In this document: positions 25,979-34,154 of the stretch, in pieces
How positions within the stretch are numbered: position 1 is the first letter of the stretch
Layout of the letters: each line of letters opens with the position of its first letter
DNA from: Opitutaceae bacterium
Lineage (GTDB): Bacteria; Verrucomicrobiota; Verrucomicrobiia; Opitutales; Opitutaceae
NCBI GenBank assembly: GCA_016715765.1
Contig: JADJZJ010000037.1
Coordinates: 1-47,452 of the forward strand
DNA: 47,452 bases
Reading direction: 5' to 3'
Notes under the pieces: model-generated
Databases searched by the model: none
What the model was told of the DNA's origin: nothing
The model's input: the letters and a program-made list of their open reading frames with translations, nothing else
Translations under genes and position numbers: made by a program

Positions 25979-26084
25979 GTGGGATAATTCCCACACGCGG
26001 ATTGTAGGGCCGGACCCGGTCCGCCGCCGCGAATGACCTCAGGGCAACGAAGCCGCATCAGGCGTCTCCAGCGTGACGCCCTAC
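25979..26084. repeat. Convergent-gene intergenic palindromes
   Basis: GTGGGA/TCCCAC (25979-25984 and 25989-25994) is a small hairpin after the TonB-domain gene. GTAGGGCCGGACCCGGTCCG (26004-26023) and GGCGTCTCCAGCGTGACGCC followed by CTAC (26061-26084) form an inverted pair bounded by GTAGGGC/GCCCTAC. The last arm contains the stop codon of the convergent gene (TAG, 26083-26081). Confidence 0.65.
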
Positions 26085-28222
26085 ATAGAAGACACGCCCG
26101 CCCTGACAGGCTGTTTCTTGCCCTCGCCGCCTTTGTTCCGCGCGGCGATCAGCTCCTCGATAGCGCGCACCCTTTGCTCAGCCGCCATGATCGTGCCCGC
26201 CGTGGCGCGTGCCTTGACGTAATCGCGGTGGCCCGCGGCTTCCGCCAAACCCGCCCGCGCGGCCACTTCGAACCAGGCCAGCGCCTCGGCTTCGTCGCGG
26301 GCCACGCCCTCGCCCTGGATATACATGACCCCGAGCCGGTCCTGCGCGGGAGGAAAACCCTGCTCGGCGGCCAGCCGGCACCAATGCGCCGCCTGGGCGG
26401 CGTCCTTCGGCACGCCGTCGCCGTCGGCCAGGATCAGCGCGAGATTGAACTGCGCCTCGGCCATGCCCTGTTCGGCCGCCCGGCGGAACCACTTCACCGC
26501 CTCGGCCGCGTTCTTTTCCACGCCTTCCTCGCCGCTGACGTGCAGGAATCCAAGGTAACTCTGGGCCGCCGGATTGCCGTAGTTCGCCTTCACGGTCACC
26601 TGCTCGAGTTCCGAGAAGGTCTGCGTGATCTCCCCCTTCGGACTCACGAACATCATCGGCATGTATTCCCCCAGATAGGTGCGCTGCCAGTAGTGGCCCG
26701 ACTGTTGGCGGGTCTCCAGGTTGGTGAACTTGTACTGGTAGCCCGGCATCCGGATCATCTGCGGCGGACCGTCGGGGAACGGATTGCTGGCGAAGAGGCG
26801 CAGCACCTCCGGGTTTTGCGCCAGCAGATGCCCGGCCACGATGCCGTAAAACGCGGACGGCTCGCTGCGCGTCGCCACCAGGATCTGCAGCGTCGCCTCG
26901 AAGCGCGGGAACCGCGGCGCGATGAACGGCGGGATCCGGTCCAGTTGCTGCGGGAAGTAACGGAATTCGTAGGCCCGCCAGGTCTGGCCGCCGTCGTTCG
27001 AACCCACGAACTCCGCCACGCAGTGGAACGGATCGAAGCGCGAGTAGAGCTTGAAGGCATTGACGCTGCCGAGGCCGTCGAACGCGTATTTCAAGGGTTT
27101 CGCCACCGCCTCCACCACCGCGGGCTTGGCGATTTGCGTGACGTCCCAGAAGACGATGATCGAAAGGTAGAAGTGGATCCCCAGCGCGGTGGCCAGACCG
27201 TAGCGGCGCCATGCGGCGGCGCGGGGCGGCACGATTTGTTTCGCCGCCCGGTCCGCCAGGAAACGGGCCAGCCGGTCGAGCCGCAGACGCTGCGCGGCGC
27301 CCGCCAGCATCCGGTCGTCGAAGAGCAGCAGTCCGAGCCCGATCGAGGCGGTGTTGAGCCAGCCGAAATTGCACGTGAGCTGGATGCCGGCCTGCAGCGC
27401 CAGCCAGCTCCAGAAGGCGAACCAGCGTCCGCGCCGCCCCAGAAACATCGCCGCGAGCGGCGCGAGGAGCTCCGCCACGAACGTCAGGACCCATTCGCCG
27501 ACGTGCCACAGGTGCGGCATCTGGTGGTTGAGGTAGCCCAAAATGGTTGGGCAGGGGGCCGTCTCGTAAAGGATGTCCATCGCGGTGAAATTCCGCCAGT
27601 GCGGGTCGCCGCTCATCAGCTTCGCCAGCCCCGACTCGAACATCACGCGGAACAGCAGCCACCGCACCATGAAGACCGCGATCGGCCACGGCGGGGATTT
27701 TTCACCGAGGCCCGGCCGCAGGCCCGCCGGCGCGAACGGAATGCATAGCAGTGCGACCTCCAGCATGAGCCAGTCCACCTGCGGTTCCGAGAACACCACC
27801 CAGCCGCGCGCAAACGAGAGCAGGGAGACCCAGCAGGTGAATAGCGCCATCCGCGGCCACAAGTTCAGCACCAGCGCCACCGCGGCGGCGAGGCCGAGCC
27901 ATTGGATCGCGACCACCATGCCCGGGCTCGCGTTGAGCCAGAAGAGGGTCGGCGCCTTGATGATCGCCACGAGCAGGCTGTCGTGCGAATCCCGCAGCTG
28001 CGTCATGAGCCCCGCCATCGGCGCGATGCCCTTCGGTCCGACCAGCGCCGCGCCTTCGCCGATGATGCCCGTGAAAATGATCACGTACACCAGCCCGACC
28101 GCGCGCAGCACCAGCCAGCGCGGCCACAGGTAGGTGGCGTCCGTGCCGTAGCCGCAGAAATCCCGGACAGGATTCCAGACGGCCTGCAACACGCGCATGG
28201 GCAGGCTGGCGGCGGAACTCAT
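26081..28222 (-). CDS. Lipase maturation factor (LMF1) family membrane protein with Sel1 repeats
   Basis: A polytopic membrane protein of 713 residues. Residues about 1-540 match the LMF1 family: YLWPRWLVLRAVGLVYVIIF, DWLMLEVALLCIPFAP, WLLFRVMFESGLAKLMSGDP, HWRNFTAMDILYETAPCPT and a C-terminal region with DPFHCVAEFVGSNDGGQTW and FRYFPQQLDRIPPFIAPRFP. In animals LMF1 helps fold secreted lipases; the bacterial role is unknown. About residues 555-670 are three to four Sel1-like helical repeats (NAAEAVKWFRRAAEQGMAEA, DAAQAAHWCRLAAEQGFPPA, DEAEALAWFEVAARAGLAEA), which usually mediate protein contacts. The fusion is unusual. The ATG at 28222 (MSSAASLPMRV) was chosen; five more codons are possible upstream. 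The stop codon sits within a repeat arm. Confidence 0.88.
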   Translation of the reverse strand: MSSAASLPMRVLQAVWNPVRDFCGYGTDATYLWPRWLVLRAVGLVYVIIFTGIIGEGAALVGPKGIAPMAGLMTQLRDSHDSLLVAIIKAPTLFWLNASPGMVVAIQWLGLAAAVALVLNLWPRMALFTCWVSLLSFARGWVVFSEPQVDWLMLEVALLCIPFAPAGLRPGLGEKSPPWPIAVFMVRWLLFRVMFESGLAKLMSGDPHWRNFTAMDILYETAPCPTILGYLNHQMPHLWHVGEWVLTFVAELLAPLAAMFLGRRGRWFAFWSWLALQAGIQLTCNFGWLNTASIGLGLLLFDDRMLAGAAQRLRLDRLARFLADRAAKQIVPPRAAAWRRYGLATALGIHFYLSIIVFWDVTQIAKPAVVEAVAKPLKYAFDGLGSVNAFKLYSRFDPFHCVAEFVGSNDGGQTWRAYEFRYFPQQLDRIPPFIAPRFPRFEATLQILVATRSEPSAFYGIVAGHLLAQNPEVLRLFASNPFPDGPPQMIRMPGYQYKFTNLETRQQSGHYWQRTYLGEYMPMMFVSPKGEITQTFSELEQVTVKANYGNPAAQSYLGFLHVSGEEGVEKNAAEAVKWFRRAAEQGMAEAQFNLALILADGDGVPKDAAQAAHWCRLAAEQGFPPAQDRLGVMYIQGEGVARDEAEALAWFEVAARAGLAEAAGHRDYVKARATAGTIMAAEQRVRAIEELIAARNKGGEGKKQPVRAGVSSM

Positions 28223-28383
28223 GGCACGCCCGCACACGGGGCGGGCGAACGGAGGGGGGATCCGGACATCATGACGGGGTAGGGAAAGGGGGCGGGGGAG
28301 CCACGATGCAGGCCAACCCCCGCGCAGGCGTCAACGTCCATGGTTGTGCAGATTTTGTCCCACGCGGCGGCGCGGAGTTGTTT

Positions 28384-28534
28384 AACCACGGATTACACGG
28401 ATGGCACGGATGGGGAGACCGAAGGATAGCCACAAAAGGCACAGAATGCACAAAACCAAACCTAAGGTATTCTTGAGCTGCTTGAGCCTTCTGTGGCCAT
28501 CGTTTGATCCGTGTCATCCGTTAAATCCGTGGTT
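28384..28534. repeat. Inverted repeat, family R8 (CACGGAT type), in the 28223-28592 gap
   Basis: AACCACGGATTACACGGATG... at 28384-28411 pairs with ...ATCCGTTAAATCCGTGGTT ending at 28534 (right arm 28507-28534). Inside are shorter complementary parts (GATAGCCACAAAAGG near 28425 and TTCTGTGGCCATC near 28489), so it is nested. The rest of the 370-bp gap holds no recognised gene; promoters for the LMF1-like and GH2 genes should be here. Confidence 0.75.
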
Positions 28535-28592
28535 AAGATTTCAAGTGGATTCACCCGTCATCGCTTGGTTTGATGCCGCCACTTCTTTACCC

Positions 28593-30440
28593 ATGCCCAA
28601 GGCCCCTTCCATCCCCCGACCCGAATACCCGCGGCCGCAGTTCGTGCGCCGCGACTGGCTCTGCCTCAACGGCCCGTGGCAGTTCGAAATCGACCAGGGC
28701 GACAGCGGACTCGACCGCGGACTGGTCACGCGTCCGCTCAAGGACCGCATCACCGTGCCATTCTGCCCGGAATCGAAACTCTCCGGCGTCGGCAACACCG
28801 ACTACCTCAACGCCGTCTGGTACCGCCGCGACGTCGCCATCCCCTCGGCGTGGAAGGGCCGGCGCATCCTCCTCCACTTCCAGGCGAGCGACTACGACAC
28901 CTTCGTCTGGGCCAACGGCACCGAAGTCGGCCGCCACCGCGGTGGCATGACGCCGTTCACGTGCGACCTCACGGATGTCGCCGTGCCCGGAAAGAAGGTG
29001 ACGCTCGTCGTTCGCGCCCGCGACAACGCCCGCGAGTCCATGCCCTCCGGCAAGCAGTCCTGGGTCTTCGCCAACAGCGGCTGCCACTACACGCGCACCA
29101 CCGGCCTCTGGCAGACCGTGTGGCTCGAGCCCGTGCCGCTCCGCGCGCACCTCTTGCGGCCGAAGCTCACGCCCGACGTGGCCAACCGCCGCTTCTGCAT
29201 TGAGCAACCCATCGCCGGCGCGCAGACCGGGCTGGTCTATCGCGCCCGCCTGCTCGACCGCCAAGGCGTCGTCAGCGAGGCCGTTTGCGCCAGCGGCCAT
29301 GGTTTTTATCCGCGGCTCGATTTGCCCGTGCCGGAGTCCCGTTTGCGTCTCTGGTCGCCGGCGGACCCGCACCTTTACGACCTCGACCTCGAACTTGTGG
29401 ACGAAAAGACCGGTGACGTGGTGGATGCGGTCCGCAGCTACGCCGGCCTCCGCAGCGTGTTCATTGACGGCTATGCCGTGAAGATCAACGGTCGCGCTGT
29501 CTTCCAGCGGCTCGTGCTCGACCAGGGTTATTATCCCGACGGCATTCTCACGGCCCCGTCCGACGCCGCACTCGTGCGCGACATCAAGCTCTCCCTCGCC
29601 GCGGGCTTCAACGGCGCGCGCCTGCACCAGAAGGTCTTTGAGGAGCGCTTCCTGTATCACGCCGACCGCCTCGGCTACCTGGTGTGGGGCGAGTTCAGCG
29701 ATTGGGGGCTCAACGGCCGCGCGCCCGTGCGCGAATGGCAGGTGCAGCCCGACGGCAAGGTCGTGCGCGCCGGCAACCACAACGGCCAGGACCATCCGCC
29801 GTCCATCGTCGCCCAGTGGCTCGAGGCCGTGCAGCGCGACTACAACCACCCCAGCATCGTCGGCTGGTGTCCGCTTAACGAGACCCTCCGCCGCCAGGAT
29901 GAGCGCATCACGCACCACGACGACATCATGCGCGCGCTGTTCCTCGCGACCAAGCTCGCCGACAACACGCGCCCCGTGCTCGACGTTTCGGGTTACACGC
30001 ACGTCGTGCCCGAGGCCGATATTTGCGATGCGCACGACTACGAGCAGGATCCCAGGGTTTTCAGAAAGCGCCACGACGGCCTGCTCCGCGACCGGCCCTT
30101 CGAGCGCGACGAGATCTGGATGAAGTCCATCCCGTGGCGCCGCGGGCAGCCGTACTTCGTCAGCGAATTCGGCGGCATTCAATGGAGTCCCGGCGCGAAG
30201 CCCGGCGACGCCGCCTGGGGCTACGGCAACCGGCCGAAGACGCTCAAGGAATTCTTCGAGCGCTTCGAGGGCCTGTGCGCCGCGCTGCTCGATAACAAGC
30301 GGATGTTCGGCTACTGCTACACACAGCTCACGGATGTGTTCCAGGAGCAGAACGGCATCTATACCTTCGACCGGAAGGCGAAGTACGATTTGAAGCGCGT
30401 CCACACCGCCCAGAGGCGCAAGGCCGCGATCGAGAAGTGA
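28593..30440 (+). CDS. Glycoside hydrolase family 2 protein
   Basis: A beta-glycosidase of 615 residues without a signal peptide, so probably cytoplasmic. It has the GH2 order: a jelly-roll sugar-binding domain (about 15-200; LCLNGPWQFEIDQGDSGLDR, NAVWYRRDVAIP, YTRTTGLWQTVWLEPVP), an immunoglobulin-like middle domain (about 205-300) and a TIM barrel (about 310-610). The predicted acid/base is Glu430 in VGWCPLNETLRR, and the nucleophile is Glu525 in YFVSEFGGIQW. The family includes beta-galactosidases, mannosidases and glucuronidases; the exact sugar cannot be read from sequence. The ATG at 28593 follows an R8 repeat pair; the frame extends upstream only through repeat DNA. It is followed by a same-strand SGNH esterase, suggesting joint use on decorated glycans. 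Confidence 0.9.
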   Translation: MPKAPSIPRPEYPRPQFVRRDWLCLNGPWQFEIDQGDSGLDRGLVTRPLKDRITVPFCPESKLSGVGNTDYLNAVWYRRDVAIPSAWKGRRILLHFQASDYDTFVWANGTEVGRHRGGMTPFTCDLTDVAVPGKKVTLVVRARDNARESMPSGKQSWVFANSGCHYTRTTGLWQTVWLEPVPLRAHLLRPKLTPDVANRRFCIEQPIAGAQTGLVYRARLLDRQGVVSEAVCASGHGFYPRLDLPVPESRLRLWSPADPHLYDLDLELVDEKTGDVVDAVRSYAGLRSVFIDGYAVKINGRAVFQRLVLDQGYYPDGILTAPSDAALVRDIKLSLAAGFNGARLHQKVFEERFLYHADRLGYLVWGEFSDWGLNGRAPVREWQVQPDGKVVRAGNHNGQDHPPSIVAQWLEAVQRDYNHPSIVGWCPLNETLRRQDERITHHDDIMRALFLATKLADNTRPVLDVSGYTHVVPEADICDAHDYEQDPRVFRKRHDGLLRDRPFERDEIWMKSIPWRRGQPYFVSEFGGIQWSPGAKPGDAAWGYGNRPKTLKEFFERFEGLCAALLDNKRMFGYCYTQLTDVFQEQNGIYTFDRKAKYDLKRVHTAQRRKAAIEK

Positions 30441-30469
30441 TTTTAAACAGCGAAGGGAGCGGTTTTGAT

Positions 30470-30627
30470 GTAGGGCGGGGATTCCGATCCCCGCCTCGAA
30501 TGTCTTTTCGCGATCGAAGGCGGGGTTCGGAGACCCCGCCCTACAACCGCCAGACATGAAGAACCTGGGAGCGCGGGCCGCTGGCCCGCATGGACACGGA
30601 AGCGGGCGAGCCGCCCGCGCTCCCAGG
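30470..30627. repeat. Two consecutive inverted pairs, families R5 and R6
   Basis: The 313-bp gap 30441-30753 holds an R5 pair (GTAGGGCGGGGATTCCGATC... at 30470-30495 and its imperfect inverse at 30519-30544) and an R6 pair (CCTGGGAGCGCGGGCCGCTG... at 30564-30589 and its imperfect inverse at 30602-30627). An R9-like remnant (ACCCTTCGCGGTTTATTCCC) lies at 30716-30735 just before the SGNH gene. No gene is seen. R5 and R6 relatives also occur at 38586-38758. Confidence 0.8.
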
Positions 30628-30753
30628 TTGCGCAATCTCGCCATCGCCCACCCTCATCCGGCGAATCATTGCTCGTACTGCCCTCGTCGATCCTGATATT
30701 CGCGTTTCTTCGCCACCCTTCGCGGTTTATTCCCATCTTCACTTCCCATCCTC

Positions 30754-31860
30754 ATGTCCGTCATCCCTCATCCTTCCCCCGTCATCCGTCACCGCCACGG
30801 GCTGCCGCGCACCCGCGCCGCGCTCGCCGCCGGCAAGCTCACGGTCGGCTTCCTGGGCGGTTCCATCACGGCGCCGCACCCGGGCAAGAGCTGGCCCGAG
30901 CCGCTGCTGGCCTGGCTGGTGAACCGCTTCCCGCAGGTGCGCGTGACCGTGGAGAACGGCGCGATCGGCGCCACGGGCAGCGACCTCGCCGCCTTCCGCG
31001 CGAGCGACACGGTGCTGCCGGCGAAGTGCGACCTCGTGTTCGTCGAGTACGCGGTGAACGACTACGGCACCGCCACCGACCTGCGCAACCGCACGCGCGA
31101 GGGCCTGTTGCGGCAGCTGCTCGCCACGGGCTGCGACGTGGTTCTCGCCTACACCTTTTTCAACGACATGAAGGCCGACATGGAGGCCGGCCGCGTGCCG
31201 CCGTCCATCGCCGAGTTTGAGATCCTCGCCGGTCACTACGGCCTGGGTTCGGTGTGGATGGGTCTCCACGCCTGGCACGAGGTCCATGCCGGCCTCATGA
31301 CCTGGCCCGAGTGGCTGCCCGACGGCATCCACCCCGAGAACCGCGGCAGTCTCAGCTACGCGACCAGCGTGATGGCCTATCTCGAAAAGGAATTGTCCGC
31401 GCCAACCACCCCGGCGCAGCGCCCGGCCCTGCCGCCGGCGCTGTACGCGGGCAATTGGGAGAAGGTCCGCCGGCTCCCGTTTGATGCGGTCCAATCTACC
31501 GGCCCGTGGACTGTCCGTCGCTGGTACACCTGTCCCGGCATCGACTGGGCGCTGCACACCACGGCCCCCGGCGCGACGCTCAGGTTTACCTTCGACGGCT
31601 ACGGCTTGGCATTGGTTTTTCACTTCCACGGCCTCGCGAGCGAGGTGCGCTACCGCGTGGACGGCGGGGAGTGGACCGTGACCAAGCGCGACCGTCCGGA
31701 GTGGTGCAACACCAACGGCTGGCCGCGCCTGCTCCTGGTCACCGACACCCTCCAACCCGGCCGCCACGAGTTCGAACTCGAGACCGTGGCCGAGGCCCTG
31801 CCGCTCCCGCAAGGCTGCGGCACAATCACCACCATCGGCTTGTTCGGTGTGATCGGGTAG
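30754..31860 (+). CDS. SGNH/GDSL hydrolase with C-terminal beta-sandwich
   Basis: A 368-residue esterase-type protein. All four SGNH blocks are visible: Ser37 in FLGGSITAPHPG (block I), Gly in VENGAIGATGSD (block II), Asn in FVEYAVNDYG (block III), and the Asp190/His193 pair in LPDGIHPEN (block V). The catalytic core ends near residue 215. About 225-368 is beta-rich (RRWYTCPGIDWALHTTAPGA, FDGYGLALVFHFHGLASEVR) and resembles the carbohydrate-binding or lid domains attached to carbohydrate esterases. No signal peptide is evident. Given the GH2 neighbour, deacetylation of sugars is a reasonable inference. The ATG at 30754 is the first start after the R5/R6 repeats. Confidence 0.85.
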   Translation: MSVIPHPSPVIRHRHGLPRTRAALAAGKLTVGFLGGSITAPHPGKSWPEPLLAWLVNRFPQVRVTVENGAIGATGSDLAAFRASDTVLPAKCDLVFVEYAVNDYGTATDLRNRTREGLLRQLLATGCDVVLAYTFFNDMKADMEAGRVPPSIAEFEILAGHYGLGSVWMGLHAWHEVHAGLMTWPEWLPDGIHPENRGSLSYATSVMAYLEKELSAPTTPAQRPALPPALYAGNWEKVRRLPFDAVQSTGPWTVRRWYTCPGIDWALHTTAPGATLRFTFDGYGLALVFHFHGLASEVRYRVDGGEWTVTKRDRPEWCNTNGWPRLLLVTDTLQPGRHEFELETVAEALPLPQGCGTITTIGLFGVIG

Positions 31861-31861
31861 G

Positions 31862-31885
31862 ATCTCCACGCAGTGGCGTGGAGAT
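31862..31885 (+). terminator. Hairpin directly after the SGNH gene
   Basis: A perfect 10-bp stem, ATCTCCACGC/GCGTGGAGAT with loop AGTG, starts one base after the TAG stop. There is no T run after it; instead a GGAGAT-rich stretch (31880-31915) follows, so termination would be weak. It may also protect mRNA ends. Confidence 0.45.
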
Positions 31886-31928
31886 GGGAGATAGGAGATC
31901 GGAGATGGAAGATCGAAAACCCCTTAAC

Positions 31929-32088
31929 CACCAACCGGAAGAAAACGCTAATCTTCGCTGATCTACGCTAATCCCTGAATCAGAGTTTTGGTTCGAACCC
32001 CATCAGCGCAGATTAACGTTCCAACCAGCTTGGGTCCGAACCCCATCCGACTCTTTGCGTTCCCTGCGTTCCTTGCGGTTAAATGGTT
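31929..32088. repeat. Family R7 dispersed repeat (copy 1)
   Basis: A unit of about 160 bp starting CACCAACCGG, with inverted internal parts (AACGCTAATCTTCGCTGATC and GATTAACGTTCC), a middle GTTTTGGTTCGAACCCCATC, and ending CTTGCGGTTAAATG. Two further copies in the same orientation lie at 32742-32892 and 32907-33069, so the SOUL-family gene is bracketed by direct copies. Confidence 0.8.
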
Positions 32089-32634
32089 TCAGGGCCGGCG
32101 TCGCGGCTGCACGGGGATGTGCACCTCGGAGCGTTTGGTGAACCAGGGCGTGAAGGGGCCGTTCCAATAGACCGCGTAGGGTTCGCCGGCGGGTTCCATG
32201 TCGGGTTGCTTGGCCAGCCAGGCGAGGAGCTCGTCCCGGGTTTTTTCGAAATTCTCCCGTGAATACCCGCCACGTGCGCCGAGGCTGGCGACGCGCCGCT
32301 CCGGGATTTGCATCACTTCCACGCCCGGGGTGTTGCCGGTGACTTTGGACTGCTGGCCGGGAGCGACCCAGAAATACATCGCCGCACGATCGATCTGGGC
32401 CTCGACCGGGGTGGTCATGGCGATGTCATGCTTGGAGATGTAGCTGAAAAGCGGACCAAAGAGGCGGTTGGACTCGTCGAAGTAGGAACCGCGTCCCGTG
32501 GACTTGAGCAGCATGCCGGCGGGCAGCGTCTTGAATTCGGCGACGCCGGGTGCGGTGGGAGGGAAGGCGGTTTCGGCGGCCATGACGGGGAGGATGGGAA
32601 TCAGCAGCAAAAATAGCCGCAGCGGCAAACGCAT
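32089..32634 (-). CDS. SOUL heme-binding family protein, exported
   Basis: A 181-residue protein with a signal peptide (MRLPLRLFLLLIPILPVMA, cleavage likely before AETA). The rest matches the SOUL fold: LKSTGRGSYFDESNRLFGPL, FSYISKHDIAMTTPVEAQI with the family's IAMTTPV segment, and YFWVAPGQQSKV, then SRENFEKTRDELLAWLAKQP and YAVYWNGPFTPWF near the end. Family members include heme-binding proteins of animals and many bacterial relatives of unknown ligand; no clear heme-ligating His is identifiable. It is bounded on both sides by R7 repeats and looks monocistronic. Confidence 0.87.
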   Translation of the reverse strand: MRLPLRLFLLLIPILPVMAAETAFPPTAPGVAEFKTLPAGMLLKSTGRGSYFDESNRLFGPLFSYISKHDIAMTTPVEAQIDRAAMYFWVAPGQQSKVTGNTPGVEVMQIPERRVASLGARGGYSRENFEKTRDELLAWLAKQPDMEPAGEPYAVYWNGPFTPWFTKRSEVHIPVQPRRRP

Positions 32635-32741
32635 GCGACAAGGTCACCCCGAAGCTCCAATACGCAAGAAGCCCAAGACGATGGGTTCTCCGCTCCCTCT
32701 GCCGCTTCCTGTACACCCTGATTGAGTTCGATCTCTGGAGC

Positions 32742-33069
32742 CACCAACCGGAAGGAAACGCTAATCTTCGCTGATCCACGCTAATCCCTGAACCAGTGTT
32801 TTGGTTCGAACCCCATCAGCGCAGATTAGCGCAGATCAGCGTTCCAACCAGCTTGGGCTCGAACCTTGGCGACCTTTGCGACCTTTGCGCGAGGCTCGAT
32901 TGGAAACACCAACCGGAAAGAGAACGCTAATCTTCGCTGATCCACGCTAATCCCTGAACCAGTGTTTTGGTATCAGCGCAGATGAGCGCAGATCAGCGTT
33001 CCAACCGGCTTGGGTCTGAACCCCATCCAACTCTTTGCGCTCTCTGCGTTCTTTGCGGTTAAATGATTT
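32742..33069. repeat. Two tandem copies of family R7 (copies 2 and 3)
   Basis: Copy 2 (32742-32892) and copy 3 (32907-33069) are in direct orientation. Copy 3 ends like copy 1 (CTCTTTGCG... TTGCGGTTAAATG); copy 2 has a diverged end (CTTTGCGACCTTTGCGCG). Copy 3 lacks the GTTCGAACCCC segment. They fill the 489-bp gap 32635-33123 between the SOUL and AraC genes; promoters of both genes must lie at the edges. Confidence 0.8.
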
Positions 33070-33123
33070 GGGTAACCCTCCATCCCCCGCCATCAAACCA
33101 TTGCCTCCCGCCGGATTGCGGCG

Positions 33124-33960
33124 ATGATGCCGCCTTCATCCATGGCGAAGATTGAGAACAACTTTCCGGCGGTGGCGGTTAATCCGAGCCGGCCCTATGA
33201 CAGTATTCGGGAACTCTACCTTTGCGAGGAGCCGGCCCTGCTGGCCTCGCTGCACCGGGGCGACCGTCGCGAGGCCACGCGGATCATCAATCTGGTGCTG
33301 GTCCACATCTACAGCGCCGGGCACGAGCGGAGCGAAATGCTCAAGATCCTGCTGCTCGAGCTGGTGGTCATGATGTCGCGGGCGGCGGTCGAGGCCGGCG
33401 CGCCGCAGAGCGAGGTCATCGGCTTCTGCTACCGACACCTCACCGAGCTCACCGCGGTCACGGATGACGAGCAACTCTCGCACTGGCTGCGCGAGGCGGT
33501 GCTCCGGATTTTCGATGCGGTCGAACGCGTCCGCGCCGCCCAGGTCCCGCAGGTCGTCCACCGGGCCATCGAGGCCATCCGCAACGGAGCCATGGGCCTG
33601 GAGGTGGCGCAGGCCCGCGAACTGGTGGCGCGCCAGGTGGGGGTTTCGCCGCGCCAGCTCATCCAGTTGCTCCGCGAACGCACCGGCCGCACGTTCGCCG
33701 ACCTGTTGCGCGAGGCCCGGATCGAACGGGCCTGCGAAATGCTGGCCAAGACCGACCGATCCGTCGCTGAAATCGCCCACGAGGCCGGTTTTTGCGACCA
33801 AAGCTACTTCACCCACGTCTTTCAGAAGCTGAAGCGGACCACCCCGCGGCAGTACCGTGCCGTCACCCGGGGCCAACCCCACCTTCCGCACATCCCCGAT
33901 ACCCCCACCACCAGACAAAGGCCGGCCAAAAAGTACAAAGCGGCCAAACGGCGCGTCTGA
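33124..33960 (+). CDS. AraC family transcriptional regulator
   Basis: A 278-residue DNA-binding regulator. Two helix-turn-helix motifs lie at about 180-250, including ARELVARQVGVSPRQLIQLL and SVAEIAHEAGFCDQSYFTHV followed by FQKLKRTTPRQYR, the classic AraC signature. The N-terminal part (about 30-130, EEPALLASLHRGDRREATRI then LVLVHIYSAGHERSEMLKIL and ELVVMMSRAAVEAGA) resembles the helical linker that follows PocR-type sensors in other AraC proteins, but no sensor domain precedes it. The C-terminal tail is basic (KKYKAAKRRV). It lies just upstream and in the same direction as the folate C1 genes, so it is a candidate regulator of them. Several ATG starts are possible (33124, 33127, 33142); none has a clear ribosome site. 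Confidence 0.88.
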   Translation: MMPPSSMAKIENNFPAVAVNPSRPYDSIRELYLCEEPALLASLHRGDRREATRIINLVLVHIYSAGHERSEMLKILLLELVVMMSRAAVEAGAPQSEVIGFCYRHLTELTAVTDDEQLSHWLREAVLRIFDAVERVRAAQVPQVVHRAIEAIRNGAMGLEVAQARELVARQVGVSPRQLIQLLRERTGRTFADLLREARIERACEMLAKTDRSVAEIAHEAGFCDQSYFTHVFQKLKRTTPRQYRAVTRGQPHLPHIPDTPTTRQRPAKKYKAAKRRV

Positions 33961-33996
33961 TGGGTTCCGCTCGGTACGGGTCGGATAATCCCGGGC

Positions 33997-34045
33997 GATT
34001 GGTGGTATTAGCCGGATGCCAAACCCTACTTGGCTGCAACCAATC
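33997..34045 (+). promoter_or_regulatory. Candidate structured leader of the metF-metV gene
   Basis: GATTGGT (33997-34003) can pair with ACCAATC (34039-34045), enclosing an inner hairpin GCCAA/TTGGC (34018-34022 and 34030-34034, loop ACCCTAC). It is 110 bp before the ATG at 34155. It does not match the SAM, SAH, THF or cobalamin riboswitch consensus as I know them. It may be a regulatory RNA or only chance pairing. Confidence 0.3.
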
Positions 34046-34154
34046 ACCAAAGATTGATTCCAGAACACAAGACCCGCGACGGGGCCTCGTGTAACGTAGC
34101 GCCGTGAATAACCACCCCCTTCCCGAAGGCACACCCGGTGGGAATGCACAGCCT

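Noticed and set aside
26033..27748. 571-residue plus-strand open frame
   Set aside because: It is antisense to the LMF1-Sel1 gene and Arg/His/Gln-rich without motifs.
28587..30644. 685-residue minus-strand open frame
   Set aside because: It is antisense to the GH2 gene, whose catalytic motifs are intact.
33961..34154. Cobalamin, SAM or THF riboswitch before metF-metV
   Set aside because: No consensus boxes of these classes could be recognised; only simple nested pairing is visible.
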